Shown here in pieces: positions 51,372 through 60,748 of a stretch of DNA of 64,000 nt. Made by a program: the position numbers and the translations under genes. Position 1 is the stretch's first letter; each line of letters begins with the position of its first letter. The stretch spans positions 124,001-188,000 of the forward strand of contig NZ_FQWC01000002.1 of the NCBI RefSeq assembly GCF_900129555.1. Direction: 5' to 3'. Under the pieces are notes generated by a model, which had not been told where the DNA came from, ran no database searches, and saw only the letters and a list, made by a program, of their open reading frames with translations. The stretch is from Flavobacterium defluvii. GTDB lineage: Bacteria; Bacteroidota; Bacteroidia; Flavobacteriales; Flavobacteriaceae.

Positions 51372-51379
51372 CAAAATTA
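51372..51379 (-). promoter_or_regulatory. -7 element for ybaB
   Basis: Minus strand TAATTTTG, 28 bases before the ATG at 51343. Confidence 0.5.
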
Positions 51380-51412
51380 GTATATTGCTGTATTAATTCA
51401 ATAGAATATTTT

Positions 51413-53548
51413 ATGAAAAAATTAATTTTGTTCTGTTGCGTTTATATTACTTTTGCCCCTTCGTTTTTAAAAATAAATGCTCAGTCAATGCAAGAAAATA
51501 TAGAGGCTCCAAAGGCCAAGGAAATTCCAAAAACATTAAAAAAACATAAAGAAACCCGAATTGATAATTATTTCTGGCTCAACGATAGAGAAAATCCCGA
51601 AGTTATCGATTATCTGAATAAAGAAAACGAATACTATCAAAAAATGACGGCTCATACCAAAGATTTACAAGAATCTTTGTATGAAGAAATGAAAGGAAGA
51701 ATTAAAGAAGACGATTCGTCTGTTCCTTATTTCTACAACGGATATTTTTATATAACCCGTTTTGAAACCGGAAAAGATTATCCAATTTTTGCAAGAAAAA
51801 AAGGAAGCCTTTCGGCAGATGAAGAAATTCTTTTTAATTGCAACGAAATGGCCGTTGGTCACGCTTATTTTAAACTTGGAGGTTTAAGCATTAGTCCGGA
51901 TAATAAGTTTGCCTCATTTGGAATTGATATTGTTGGAAGAAGAATTTATACTATTCAAATCAAAAATTTAGAAACTGGAGAAATTCTGTCTGATAAAATT
52001 GAGAATGCAACAGGAGGATCTGTTTGGGCAAATGACAACAAGACTATTTTTTATACCAAACAAGACCAGGTTACTTTAAGATCTGATAAGATTTTCAGAC
52101 ATAAATTAAATACAGATTCTAAAGATGACGTTTTAGTTTATGATGAAACCGATGATACTTTTAATGTTTCGGTAAGCAAAGAAAAATCAAAAAAATACAT
52201 TGTAATAAGTTCTTCGAGTACTTTAACAACCGAATATAGAATTCTTAACTCTGATAATCCAGACGGAGAATTTGAAGTTTTTCAAAAACGTGTTCGCGGG
52301 TTAGAATATAGTATTTCGCATTACGAAGATTCGTTTTACATCTTAACAAATAAAGACAAAGCTACCAATTTTAAATTAATGAAAACGCCTGAAAATAAAA
52401 CAGGTAAAAAGAATTGGGTAGACGTTATTCCGCATAGAGAAGATGTTTTATTAGAAGATATTGAGATTTTTAAAAACTATTTAGTTGTAGAAGAGCGCTC
52501 AAACGGCTTAAATCATATTAGAATTATGCCCTGGAATGGCGAGCCGGATTATTATCTTCCATTCGGAAGTGAAACCTACAATGCTTTTACTACCACTAAT
52601 ATTGATTTTGATACCGATATTTTGCGTTACAGCTATCAATCGTTGGCAACTCCGTCTTCTGTAATTGATTTTAATATGAAAACTAAAACCAAAGAAATCT
52701 TAAAAGAACAACAGGTTTTAGGTGGAAAATTTGATAAAGAAAATTATGTAGAAGAACGAGTTTGGGCTACGGCGAGAGATGGAGTAAAAGTGCCGATTTC
52801 GATGATTTACAGAAAAGGATTGAAGAAAGATGGTAAAAACCCGTTACTGCTTTATGCTTATGGCTCATACGGAATAACAATGGATACTTATTTCTCTTCA
52901 ACACGACTTTCACTCTTAGACCGCGGATTTGTGTATGCAATAGCTCATATTAGAGGAGGAGAAGATTTAGGAAGGCAATGGTATGAAGACGGAAAACTGT
53001 TAAAAAAGAAAAATACCTTTACAGATTTCATCGATTGCTCTAAATTTGTAATAGACGAGAAATATACTTCGCCTGAACATCTTTATGCTGAAGGTGGATC
53101 TGCAGGAGGACTTTTAATGGGAGTAATTGTAAATGAAACTCCCGAGTTATATAATGGAGTTATAGCGCAGGTGCCTTTTGTAGATGTTATTACAACAATG
53201 CTGGACGACAGTATTCCGCTTACAACTGGAGAATACGACGAATGGGGAAACCCAAATAAGAAAGAATATTACGATTATATGTTGTCATATTCACCTTATG
53301 ACAATGTAAAAGCGCAAAAATATCCTAATATGTATGTATCTACCGGATTGCATGATTCTCAGGTACAATATTGGGAGCCAGCTAAATGGGTGGCAAAATT
53401 GAGGAATTTGAAAACAAATAACAATCAATTGTTTTTAGATACTAATATGGACGCAGGACATGGCGGGGCTTCAGGACGTTTTGAAGCTTTAAAAGACTTA
53501 GCAAAAGAATTTAGTTTTTTACTAGATTTAGAAAAAATTAAAAGCTAA
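51413..53548 (+). CDS. Exported S9 family peptidase (oligopeptidase B-like)
   Basis: A 711-residue serine peptidase of the prolyl oligopeptidase family. A signal peptide (KKLILFCCVYITFAPSFLKINAQ) predicts export to the periplasm. A beta-propeller domain (about 70-420) is followed by the alpha/beta hydrolase domain with YAYGSYGI and IRGGEDLGRQWYEDG; the nucleophile is in YAEGGSAGGLLMG and the histidine in MDAGHGGASGRF. It resembles oligopeptidase B (cleaves after Lys/Arg), but specificity cannot be proven. The ATG at 51413 is chosen because it starts the signal peptide; the longer frame from 51347 is unlikely. Confidence 0.9.
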   Translation: MKKLILFCCVYITFAPSFLKINAQSMQENIEAPKAKEIPKTLKKHKETRIDNYFWLNDRENPEVIDYLNKENEYYQKMTAHTKDLQESLYEEMKGRIKEDDSSVPYFYNGYFYITRFETGKDYPIFARKKGSLSADEEILFNCNEMAVGHAYFKLGGLSISPDNKFASFGIDIVGRRIYTIQIKNLETGEILSDKIENATGGSVWANDNKTIFYTKQDQVTLRSDKIFRHKLNTDSKDDVLVYDETDDTFNVSVSKEKSKKYIVISSSSTLTTEYRILNSDNPDGEFEVFQKRVRGLEYSISHYEDSFYILTNKDKATNFKLMKTPENKTGKKNWVDVIPHREDVLLEDIEIFKNYLVVEERSNGLNHIRIMPWNGEPDYYLPFGSETYNAFTTTNIDFDTDILRYSYQSLATPSSVIDFNMKTKTKEILKEQQVLGGKFDKENYVEERVWATARDGVKVPISMIYRKGLKKDGKNPLLLYAYGSYGITMDTYFSSTRLSLLDRGFVYAIAHIRGGEDLGRQWYEDGKLLKKKNTFTDFIDCSKFVIDEKYTSPEHLYAEGGSAGGLLMGVIVNETPELYNGVIAQVPFVDVITTMLDDSIPLTTGEYDEWGNPNKKEYYDYMLSYSPYDNVKAQKYPNMYVSTGLHDSQVQYWEPAKWVAKLRNLKTNNNQLFLDTNMDAGHGGASGRFEALKDLAKEFSFLLDLEKIKS

Positions 53549-53563
53549 TTAGAATTTTTTTGT

Positions 53564-53571
53564 TAAATTTG
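53564..53571 (+). promoter_or_regulatory. -7 element for the cystathionine beta-synthase-like gene
   Basis: TAAATTTG, 48 bases before the ATG at 53619. Confidence 0.5.
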
Positions 53572-53618
53572 CAACCTATCGAGATGTTTAAAAAGCACCT
53601 TTGATTAACTATTTTTTT

Positions 53619-54659
53619 ATGAAAGAAGAAATAAACGCTTATAATAATGTTTTAGAATTAATAGGTAATACCCCGCTTATTAAACTAAATAAAATCACCG
53701 AAGAGTTAGAAGGAAATTTCTACGCAAAGGTAGAAGCTTTTAATCCAGGTCATTCCTCAAAAGATAGAATAGCGTTATATATTATTGAAGAAGCCGAAAG
53801 AAAAGGAATACTATCACCAGGCGATACCATTATAGAAACTACATCAGGTAATACAGGTTTTAGTCTGGCAATGGTAAGTATAATAAAAGGTTACAATTGT
53901 ATCTTGGCCGTAAGTTCAAAATCATCCAAAGATAAAATTGACATGCTTCGCAGCTTAGGCGCAAAAGTTTATGTTTGTCCGGCGCATGTTTCTGCAGATG
54001 ATGAAAGATCATATTACAACGTAGCAAAACGATTACACGAAGAAACAAAAGGTTCAGTTTATATTAATCAATATTTCAACCAGTTAAATATTGATGCTCA
54101 CTACAACACTACAGGTCCCGAAATCTGGGAACAAACAAAAGGAAAAATCACACATCTTATTGCTTGCAGCGGAACAGGAGGGACAATTTCAGGAACTGCA
54201 AAATTCTTAAAAGAGCAAAACCCAAATATTAGAATTTTAGGTGTAGATGCTTTTGGGTCAGTATTGAAAAAATACCACGAAACAAGAGAGTTTGATAATA
54301 AAGAAATTTATCCGTACCGTATTGAAGGTTTAGGTAAAAATTTAATTCCTTCTGCCACAGATTTTGACATCATCGATAAATTCATGAAAGTGACCGATGA
54401 AGAAAGTGCACATTCAGCAAGAGAAATCACTCGTAAAGAAGGTTTATTTGTTGGATATACCTCCGGAGCAGTAATGCAGGCAATAAAGCAATATGCAGAA
54501 GAAGGTGAGTTTACAAAAGATAGTAATATTATAGCAATTTTCCCGGATCACGGTTCGCGTTATATGAGTAAAGTATTTAGCGATGAATGGATGAATGAAC
54601 AAGGATTCTTTGACAGTGTTAATGAAGAAGAAACTCAAAAAATTGAATTCGTAAAATAG
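53619..54659 (+). CDS. Cysteine synthase / cystathionine beta-synthase family enzyme
   Basis: A 346-residue fold-type II PLP enzyme. PLP lysine in [22 protein letters not shown], and phosphate loop GTGGTISGT are all present. It lacks a C-terminal CBS regulatory pair. Compared with CysM (1298) it is longer and closer to cystathionine beta-synthase-like enzymes. It may make cystathionine or cysteine; sequence alone does not decide. The ATG at 53619 starts at the conserved region; the longer frame starts at a TTG. Confidence 0.88.
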   Translation: MKEEINAYNNVLELIGNTPLIKLNKITEELEGNFYAKVEAFNPGHSSKDRIALYIIEEAERKGILSPGDTIIETTSGNTGFSLAMVSIIKGYNCILAVSSKSSKDKIDMLRSLGAKVYVCPAHVSADDERSYYNVAKRLHEETKGSVYINQYFNQLNIDAHYNTTGPEIWEQTKGKITHLIACSGTGGTISGTAKFLKEQNPNIRILGVDAFGSVLKKYHETREFDNKEIYPYRIEGLGKNLIPSATDFDIIDKFMKVTDEESAHSAREITRKEGLFVGYTSGAVMQAIKQYAEEGEFTKDSNIIAIFPDHGSRYMSKVFSDEWMNEQGFFDSVNEEETQKIEFVK

Positions 54660-54681
54660 AAACCTATTTTTAAAATAAATT

Positions 54682-54714
54682 AAAAACTCCATTCTTTCGA
54701 ATGGAGTTTTTTTA
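54682..54714 (+). terminator. Terminator after the 53619 gene
   Basis: AAAAACTCCATTC (54682-54694) and GAATGGAGTTTTT (54699-54711) form a perfect 13-bp stem with a 4-base loop and T-run. Confidence 0.85.
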
Positions 54715-55012
54715 TGCTCAATTTTAAAGTTATTGTGTTTTAAGAATGATTTTTTAGATATTAAATGTGTTTGTTTAATTGAATAAAGCGTATTTATACG
54801 TAAGGTATTTTAATTGTAATTGAAGTAAATTTATAATTTTAAGAATATCTTTGAAAGTATAATTAAAAACAATTTGACGTTTAAAATCATTGATTTTGGT
54901 TATTTTAACGGTTTTTTAGGTCAGTTAACGAAAAAATTTTCGACGAAAAACATAATGGTATAGTTTAGCTATATAAAATTAGCACATTAGTATTACCCAA
55001 AACTCTGCTATT
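54715..55012. other. Upstream region of the first LamG gene
   Basis: About 300 AT-rich bases. One TAnnTTTG match (TATCTTTG, 54846-54853) could start a transcript with a leader of about 155 bases. Nothing else was recognised. Confidence 0.4.
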
Positions 55013-55924
55013 ATGAAAAAATTTCTACTCTCAGTAATGTTTGTAAGTTATTTGAATGCGACTGCTCAAAACCCAATTCAGGAGTTCAATTTCAATGGAA
55101 CTTTAAATAACGAATCTAATACAACTTCCTTCATGGGAACAAATAATTTTGTTGCCGATAGGTCGGGAGTTGCAGGAAATGCTCAAAGATTAAACAATAA
55201 AGCATTAGAGGCTGTGATAGATAATCTGCCGCAAGGAAGTAGTGCAAGAACGGTTAGTATCTGGATTAAATTTAATGATATAGCATCTGCCAATTATATT
55301 TGGGGTTACGGTTCAGTATATAATGCCCAATATTTTGGATTATTGCAGCAAGCGACGGTATCTTCCAATTCAGATTTAAGCCTCGCCGGCTGGGGACCTG
55401 CTAATGATCTTATTGTGTCGACTTCATTATCAAAAGGAGTGTGGTATCAATACACAGTAACGTTTGATGGAACAGTTTCTAAAATGTACCGTAATGGTGA
55501 GTTATTAAAATACATAAGCGGCTTAAAACGTTCTACAAAAGGTACTATTTTTAGATTAGGGGAAATAAATACCAGTGTTGGTATAAATGCTGATATTGAT
55601 GACTTAAAGATTTATGATGTGGCTTTAACAGATGAACAGGTTGCAGAATCTTACAATAATTCAAAACCTTTAATAACAGTTACAGAAACAGCTACTAAAA
55701 CAAAAAATACAATAGCTGTTAGATCTAAAACATCAACAAAGGCTGCAACATCTGCTAATATAATTGAAAATAAGGATGTAATTGCCGGATCAAAAAATAT
55801 CGAAGTTTATTCACAGGGACTAAAAGTGGTTGGAGATAACACAATGAGCATTAATGATCTGCCAGAAGGAACATATCTGCTAAAAATAACAAGTGCTCCT
55901 GCCAAAAAAATAACATCAAAATAA
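55013..55924 (+). CDS. Secreted LamG-domain protein, T9SS-type tail (copy 1)
   Basis: A 303-residue exported protein. Signal peptide KKFLLSVMFVSYLNATAQ, then a concanavalin A-like/LamG domain (about 20-215): EFNFNGTLNNES, NKALEAVI, RTVSIWIKFND, MYRNGELLKYISG, and ADIDDLKIYDVALTDEQVAESY. A linker rich in Thr/Lys/Ala follows. The end (IEVYSQGLKVVG, SINDLPEGTYLLKIT) resembles type A C-terminal signals of the type IX secretion system. The ligand is unknown. A paralogue follows at 56198. Confidence 0.85.
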   Translation: MKKFLLSVMFVSYLNATAQNPIQEFNFNGTLNNESNTTSFMGTNNFVADRSGVAGNAQRLNNKALEAVIDNLPQGSSARTVSIWIKFNDIASANYIWGYGSVYNAQYFGLLQQATVSSNSDLSLAGWGPANDLIVSTSLSKGVWYQYTVTFDGTVSKMYRNGELLKYISGLKRSTKGTIFRLGEINTSVGINADIDDLKIYDVALTDEQVAESYNNSKPLITVTETATKTKNTIAVRSKTSTKAATSANIIENKDVIAGSKNIEVYSQGLKVVGDNTMSINDLPEGTYLLKITSAPAKKITSK

Positions 55925-55994
55925 GGCCATTTTTTATTTTTTAAATAGTTAGTTTTTAATATTGTTTAGTAGCAATCAATTTCTCGAATTAAGA

Positions 55995-56024
55995 AAAAGC
56001 CTTTTGAAATTCAGAAGGCTTTTT
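55995..56024 (+). terminator. Terminator after LamG copy 1
   Basis: AAAAGCCTTTTGAA pairs with TTCAGAAGGCTTTT (one wobble). Nearly the same sequence ends copy 2. Confidence 0.8.
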
Positions 56025-56197
56025 AAATTTGTGAGAATTATGCATTTGTATGTAGGAATCGTTTGGTTATGCTGAAATAAAATGATAGTTTTAACAAAAT
56101 TTATAAATAAAATATTTAAAAATTTGTAATTGTAAGTTTTAGCTGCAACTAAGGTGTACTTTTAAACCAAATATATACTCCAAAATCGACTATACAT

Positions 56198-57073
56198 ATG
56201 AAAAAAATATTACTCACTTTAATGTTTGTAAGTTTTTTAAATGCCAATTCACAAAATCCGGTTCAGGAATTTAATTTCAACGGAAATTTAAATAGTGCAG
56301 ATAATACAATTTCTTTTTTAGGCGCTCCTGTTTATGTAAATGACAGAGTAGGTACGGCCAGAGGTGCTATACGGTTAACAAACAAAGCGCTTCAGGTAGT
56401 AGTTGGCGATCTTCAGCAGGCTAATAAGCCCCGAACCATTTCGATTTGGGTTAAGTTTAATGCTGTCAATATTCCAAATTACATAGTGGGTTATGGTACT
56501 GCAGCAAATGCCCAGTATTTCGGATTAGTACAACAGGCGTCGGCAGGAGGTAATTCTGAGGTAGTTCTTTCGGGATGGGGTAGTGGAAATGATGTTGTAA
56601 CTTCTGCGCCTCTTTTAAAAGAAACCTGGTATATGTACAGTATTACTTATGATGGAAATGTTTCAAAAATTTACCGAAATGGAGAATTATTAAAATCTGC
56701 AGAAGGAATTTCACGTTCAACAAAAGGTTATATTTTGAATCTCGGAAAATTAAATGCAACTACCAGTATCAATGCAGATATTGACGATCTTAAGTTATAT
56801 AATGTCGCCATGACCGATGAACAGGTTATGGAAGCTTATAATAGTTCAAAACCAGCTTCTGCCGCATCAGCAGAACCAAAGTCAGCTGTAAGCACTGCAA
56901 AAAAAGTCACAATATTACCGGCAAGCCCTGCAAATAAATCAGTTCCGGGTGAAACAAATAAGGTAATGAGAAATGTTGAGGTTTTTTCTCAGGGCAAAAA
57001 AATAATTGGGGTTAATGCTTCAAATATAGGTGAATTGCCAGAAGGAACTTATTTAATTAAAGTATCAAATTAA
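56198..57073 (+). CDS. Secreted LamG-domain protein, T9SS-type tail (copy 2)
   Basis: A 291-residue paralogue of the 55013 product, similar along its whole length: signal peptide KKILLTLMFVSFLNANSQ, LamG domain with EFNFNGNLNSAD, RTISIWVKFNA, YRNGELLKSAEG, ADIDDLKLYNVAMTDEQVMEAY, an Ala/Lys-rich linker, and a C-terminal VEVFSQGKKIIG...ELPEGTYLIKVS. Divergence is spread along the sequence, strongest in the linker. Its own terminator follows. The pair came from a tandem duplication. Confidence 0.85.
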   Translation: MKKILLTLMFVSFLNANSQNPVQEFNFNGNLNSADNTISFLGAPVYVNDRVGTARGAIRLTNKALQVVVGDLQQANKPRTISIWVKFNAVNIPNYIVGYGTAANAQYFGLVQQASAGGNSEVVLSGWGSGNDVVTSAPLLKETWYMYSITYDGNVSKIYRNGELLKSAEGISRSTKGYILNLGKLNATTSINADIDDLKLYNVAMTDEQVMEAYNSSKPASAASAEPKSAVSTAKKVTILPASPANKSVPGETNKVMRNVEVFSQGKKIIGVNASNIGELPEGTYLIKVSN

Positions 57074-57090
57074 TTGCAAAGTAAATTATA

Positions 57091-57123
57091 AAAAAAGCCT
57101 TCTGAATTTCAGAAGGCTTTTTT
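57091..57123. terminator. Terminator after LamG copy 2
   Basis: AAAAAAGCCTTCTGAA and TTCAGAAGGCTTTTTT (57091-57106 and 57108-57123) form a perfect 16-base inverted repeat. It may serve the convergent 57126 gene too. Confidence 0.85.
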
Positions 57124-57125
57124 TA

Positions 57126-57329
57126 TTATCTCTTTTTTTGCTGTCCCGGAGCATAAGCTTTTGCACTTTTATCTCCATTCATCTTTTTAGCTTGTCCAGG
57201 TGGTATTTTTTTACCTGAAGTTGTATGAGTATGTGTGTGCGTGTGTGTACTACAGCTGATTACGCTTAAGACCAGAAATAATAGTACCAATACTATTACT
57301 GCAATTCTTGTAAATTTTGATGTTTGCAT
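57126..57329 (-). CDS. Small lipoprotein with His-Thr repeat
   Basis: A 67-residue protein. The N-terminus has charged residues, a hydrophobic stretch (VIVLVLLFLVLSVISC) and a lipobox-like LSVISC with the cysteine at position 26. Next comes THTHTHTHTT, alternating His and Thr that could bind metal, then a conserved-looking tail KKIPPGQAKKMNG and KAYAPGQ. In databases such tails are sometimes labelled quinol oxidase subunit 4, a name not supported by this sequence. The repeat is encoded by a GT/AC tract prone to slippage. Confidence 0.75.
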   Translation of the reverse strand: MQTSKFTRIAVIVLVLLFLVLSVISCSTHTHTHTHTTSGKKIPPGQAKKMNGDKSAKAYAPGQQKKR

Positions 57330-57362
57330 GTTTTTTATTTTGGGGCAATTTTGTTATATCAG

Positions 57363-57370
57363 CAAATATA
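57363..57370 (-). promoter_or_regulatory. -7 element for the His-Thr lipoprotein
   Basis: Minus strand TATATTTG, 33 bases before the ATG at 57329. Confidence 0.5.
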
Positions 57371-57482
57371 AAGGTTTATTTTACTTTATAAAATTTTTGC
57401 CTTTCTTTTAAAATAGACTTTTTCAAAATAAAAAAGCCCCGGAAATAAATCCAAGGCTTAAAAATTTTATCAGGAATAAATA

Positions 57483-58196
57483 TTATTCTTCTTTCATTGT
57501 ATGATAAACGTTCATCACGTCATCATCTTCTTCAATTTTTTCAATTAATTTCTCAACATCAGCAATTTGAGCTTCAGTTAATTCTTTTGTAATTTGTGGA
57601 ATTCTTTCAAAACCAGAAGATAGTATTTCTAAACCTCTGTTTTCTAATTCTTTTTGTAAAGCCCCAAAGCTTCCAAAAGGAGCGTAGATTAAGATTCCGT
57701 CTTCGTCTTCAAAAACTTCCTCGGCACCAAAATCAATCAATTCAAGCTCTAATTCCTCAGCATCGATACCATCTTTGGCAATTCTGAAATTACAAGTATG
57801 ATCAAACATAAATTCAACAGAACCCTGAGTTCCCATTGTCCCGTTGCATTTGTTGAAATAACTACGGATGTTTGCTACCGTTCTGTTATTATTGTCAGAT
57901 GCAGTTTCAATCAAAATTGCAATTCCATGAGGAGCATATCCTTCAAATAAAATCTCTTTATAGTTGGCAGTATCCTTGTTGCTGGCATTTTTTATCGCAC
58001 GCTCAACATTCTCTTTTGGCATGTTGGCAGCTTTTGCGTTTTGTATAACAGCTCTTAATCTAGAATTGGCGTCAGGGTTAGGGCCACCTTCTTTTACAGC
58101 CATAACGATGTCTTTACCAATTCTGGTAAATGTTTTGGCCATTGCAGACCAACGTTTCATTTTTCTTCCTTTTCTAAATTCGAACGCTCTTCCCAT
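57483..58196 (-). CDS. yebC: YebC/PmpR/TACO1 family protein
   Basis: A 237-residue protein of the YebC/TACO1 family, which binds nucleic acid and has been linked to transcription regulation and to translation of proline stretches. It starts with MGRAFEFRKGRKMKRWSAMAKTFTRIGKDI, then NSRLRAVIQNAKAANMPKENVERAI, YEGYAPHG-like FEGYAPHGIAILIE and NRTVANIRSYFNKCNG. Length is standard. A -7 element (minus strand TATTTTTG, 58220-58227) precedes it. Confidence 0.94.
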   Translation of the reverse strand: MGRAFEFRKGRKMKRWSAMAKTFTRIGKDIVMAVKEGGPNPDANSRLRAVIQNAKAANMPKENVERAIKNASNKDTANYKEILFEGYAPHGIAILIETASDNNNRTVANIRSYFNKCNGTMGTQGSVEFMFDHTCNFRIAKDGIDAEELELELIDFGAEEVFEDEDGILIYAPFGSFGALQKELENRGLEILSSGFERIPQITKELTEAQIADVEKLIEKIEEDDDVMNVYHTMKEE

Positions 58197-58219
58197 TTCT
58201 AATTTTTAGTTTTGTGATG

Positions 58220-58227
58220 CAAAAATA
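58220..58227 (-). promoter_or_regulatory. -7 element for yebC
   Basis: Minus strand TATTTTTG, 23 bases before the ATG at 58196. Confidence 0.5.
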
Positions 58228-58343
58228 AAGGTTATTCCTTATTTATCCAAAATCAAAATGGCTCTTTTTTATTTCAAGTTTAAGGTTTCAAGTTTCAAGT
58301 TGAATGTCTTGTGCTGAATTTAAGAATAACAGCACTTTTTATT

Positions 58344-58498
58344 TTAACCGCAAAGTCCGCGAAGATTTTACCAAAGCACACAAAGAAATTTTTAAGTAAA
58401 GATTTATAAAATAAAAAAACGCACAAAGCTAAATGAATAAAGCTTTGCGAACTTTGCGATTACAAAGATAATTTAGATAAAAAACTTTGCGGTTAAAC
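58344..58498. repeat. Octamer-unit hairpin (GCAAAG family), copy 1
   Basis: Between yebC and the S41 protease: left units TTAACCGCAAAGTCCGCGAAG near 58344, right units CTTTGCGAACTTTGCG near 58442-58460 and CTTTGCGGTTAA near 58484-58496. The outer TTAACCGCAAAG is an inverted match. Related to the element at 63018-63197. A CAAGTTT-type short repeat lies just before it (58276-58302). Confidence 0.65.
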
Positions 58499-58512
58499 CT
58501 GAAATAAAAAAA

Positions 58513-60543
58513 TTATTTCGAAGTATAAAAGTCATTAATAATATTAACCGCTTCGTTGAGATATGGATTTGTTTTTAAATTATCCATTTGATATTGATTA
58601 ATCGTTTTGTCGTTTGGATAAGCGCCTAATAATAATTGGTTTACCGAAGAATTGTAAACATCAAGCGGATTATTTTCGTCGTTAAAAGTATTGATTTCCG
58701 TCCACAAAGAGTTTACGATTTTTTTCTGTTTAAAAACAGCGTCCAGAGTCATCGGAATTTCTGCTTTTGGAGTATTTACAAGCTGATCAATTTTTTGGTT
58801 AATCTTTTTAATATCATTAAAATAATAATTGTCTGCCAATCGTAAAATGCTGTTTTTGGAGAGTTTATCAATTAGACTGCGTTTTACATAAGGCTTGTAT
58901 TTTAAAAAAGATTCAATACTGTCGTTTTTCATTGCAGTCGGAAAATCACTTTCTTTTTGATAAACATCTTCATAGAATTCAGGTAAAACTACATCAGGCG
59001 TAACACCAATATATTGATGGCTTTTTCCGGTAACTCTGTAAAATTTATTAATAGTAATTTTTAAGAAATCAGTATTTTTATTTTCGTCAAGCGAAAGAAT
59101 AGTCTGCATGGTTGCTTTTCCAAGAGTACTGCTTCCTAATAAAAGTGCACGATTATAATCCTGCATAATCGAAGAGAAAAATTCACTTGCCGAAGCCGTG
59201 TTGCTATTAACCAAAATCACAATAGGGCCTCTGTAAATCATTCCACGGTATGGGTCATTTATAACCGATTTTTCTTTAGTATGATCTACAACAATTGAAA
59301 TAGGTCCGTAATCAACAAACATTCCGGCGAGTTTTATAGCTTCTTCCATAGAGCCGCCGCCATTGTCAATTAAATCGATTACCAAACCTTTAATATTATC
59401 TCTTTCCAATTTAATAACTTCACGTGCAACATCGTCGGCGCAGCCTTTTCGGCTATTTCCATCTAAGTCGGCGTAGAAACTCGGAATTTTAATATATCCA
59501 ATTTTACTTTCTCTGCCAATAATAAAACTGAAAACCGAATTTTCTTCGTCTTTCATGACTTGTTTTTCAATGTAAACGTCGAAGTTTTTACCAGAGTTTC
59601 TTTTTAGCGTAAGCGTTAAACTTTTATTGGCTTCGGATAAAATCATAGTCGAAATAGATTCTAGCGAAGCACAGGAAACCTGAAGTGTTTCTTTATGATT
59701 GGAAACTGAAATAATCTGATCGCCTTTTTTTATCTGTCCGGTTTGATAGGCTGGGCCATTGGGATCAATTTCATGAACGATGATCTCATTTTTCTCATTA
59801 AGATTAACCGTCATTCCCAATGATAAATGCTCTTTAGACAACGAAGCTACAAAACTAGATTTAGAATCATCGCTAAAATAGGCTGTATGCGGATCAAAAT
59901 AAGTACAAAAGAAATTATACAAATTTTCGTCCTGTTTGGTTTTGGTTTCCAAAAGCGTACTGAAACGGCATATTTCATTAGACAAAATCAATTGCTTTGA
60001 TTTTGCTTCGATTGAACTAAAATTAGCTTTAATAGAATCCAGATTATCGCTGGTTTCGGCAATATCATCCAAAATCTGATAACGAAGTTTTTTTCGCCAG
60101 ACTTTCTCCAGATCTTCATTTTTTAAATAAAAAGGAAATGATTTCTTATAGAAACGAATCGTATCTTTTTTAGTATAATCAAAAGCTGTTGACTGAATTT
60201 TTTCAAGAACATGCTTAGTTCTAATTAACGCATTTATATATTTTGCTGTAATATCAGTCAAAAAACTGCAGTCATTTTCGAGAATTAAATCGTCTAGATT
60301 TAAGCGATATTTTGCGGCCATTTCGTCATATTCGCTTTTAAAAAAGATGTTTCTGGAAGGATCCAATTCGTTAATCAAATTATCAAAAACATATACAGAA
60401 AGGCTGTCATCAACAGGTTTTGGTCTTAAATGTTCGGTCTGGATAACAGCATTAATTTTGTTGAGTATTTCGCATGTTTCAGCGCTATTTTGACCAAATA
60501 GTAAAGTAGTAAACAGTAAAAATAAAGGCAAAATTTTGTTCAT
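58513..60543 (-). CDS. Tail-specific carboxy-terminal processing protease (S41)
   Basis: A 676-residue periplasmic serine protease of the Prc/Tsp family. Signal peptide KILPLFLLFTTLLFGQ, the long N-terminal Tsp domain (ELDPSRNIFF), a PDZ domain (about 235-325: LGMTVNLNEK, PNGPAYQTGQIKKGDQII), and the S41 catalytic domain with LVIDLIDNGGGSMEEAI, ILVNSNTASASEFFSS (serine) and SSTLGKATMQT (lysine). It likely degrades or trims exported proteins from the C-terminus. Length is typical. Confidence 0.92.
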   Translation of the reverse strand: MNKILPLFLLFTTLLFGQNSAETCEILNKINAVIQTEHLRPKPVDDSLSVYVFDNLINELDPSRNIFFKSEYDEMAAKYRLNLDDLILENDCSFLTDITAKYINALIRTKHVLEKIQSTAFDYTKKDTIRFYKKSFPFYLKNEDLEKVWRKKLRYQILDDIAETSDNLDSIKANFSSIEAKSKQLILSNEICRFSTLLETKTKQDENLYNFFCTYFDPHTAYFSDDSKSSFVASLSKEHLSLGMTVNLNEKNEIIVHEIDPNGPAYQTGQIKKGDQIISVSNHKETLQVSCASLESISTMILSEANKSLTLTLKRNSGKNFDVYIEKQVMKDEENSVFSFIIGRESKIGYIKIPSFYADLDGNSRKGCADDVAREVIKLERDNIKGLVIDLIDNGGGSMEEAIKLAGMFVDYGPISIVVDHTKEKSVINDPYRGMIYRGPIVILVNSNTASASEFFSSIMQDYNRALLLGSSTLGKATMQTILSLDENKNTDFLKITINKFYRVTGKSHQYIGVTPDVVLPEFYEDVYQKESDFPTAMKNDSIESFLKYKPYVKRSLIDKLSKNSILRLADNYYFNDIKKINQKIDQLVNTPKAEIPMTLDAVFKQKKIVNSLWTEINTFNDENNPLDVYNSSVNQLLLGAYPNDKTINQYQMDNLKTNPYLNEAVNIINDFYTSK

Positions 60544-60691
60544 TGGTGAAATCTCAACATTTATATTAAAGTTACGGTAATTTTTTGAAAATGGTTTATA
60601 TTTTTTGTAAAAAATCTTACATATAAGTAAGAAAAAATACCATGGATTTAAAAGTTTTTAAAGGATTAATCCATAAATGTTTTAATCTGTA

Positions 60692-60728
60692 CAAAAAAAA
60701 ATGCATTACTATTATAGTAATGCATTTT
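60692..60728 (-). terminator. Terminator after gcvT
   Basis: AAAAATGCATTACTAT and ATAGTAATGCATTTTT (60696-60711 and 60713-60728) form a 16-bp perfect inverted repeat. Confidence 0.85.
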
Positions 60729-60748
60729 TGGAATATGGATATTTTTTA

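Noticed and set aside
51347..51412. Longer N-terminus for the S9 peptidase
   Set aside because: The ATG at 51413 begins a proper signal peptide; the added residues would bury it.
57126..57329. Quinol oxidase subunit 4
   Set aside because: This label may be attached to similar short proteins, but the sequence has a lipobox and no membrane-oxidase subunit features.
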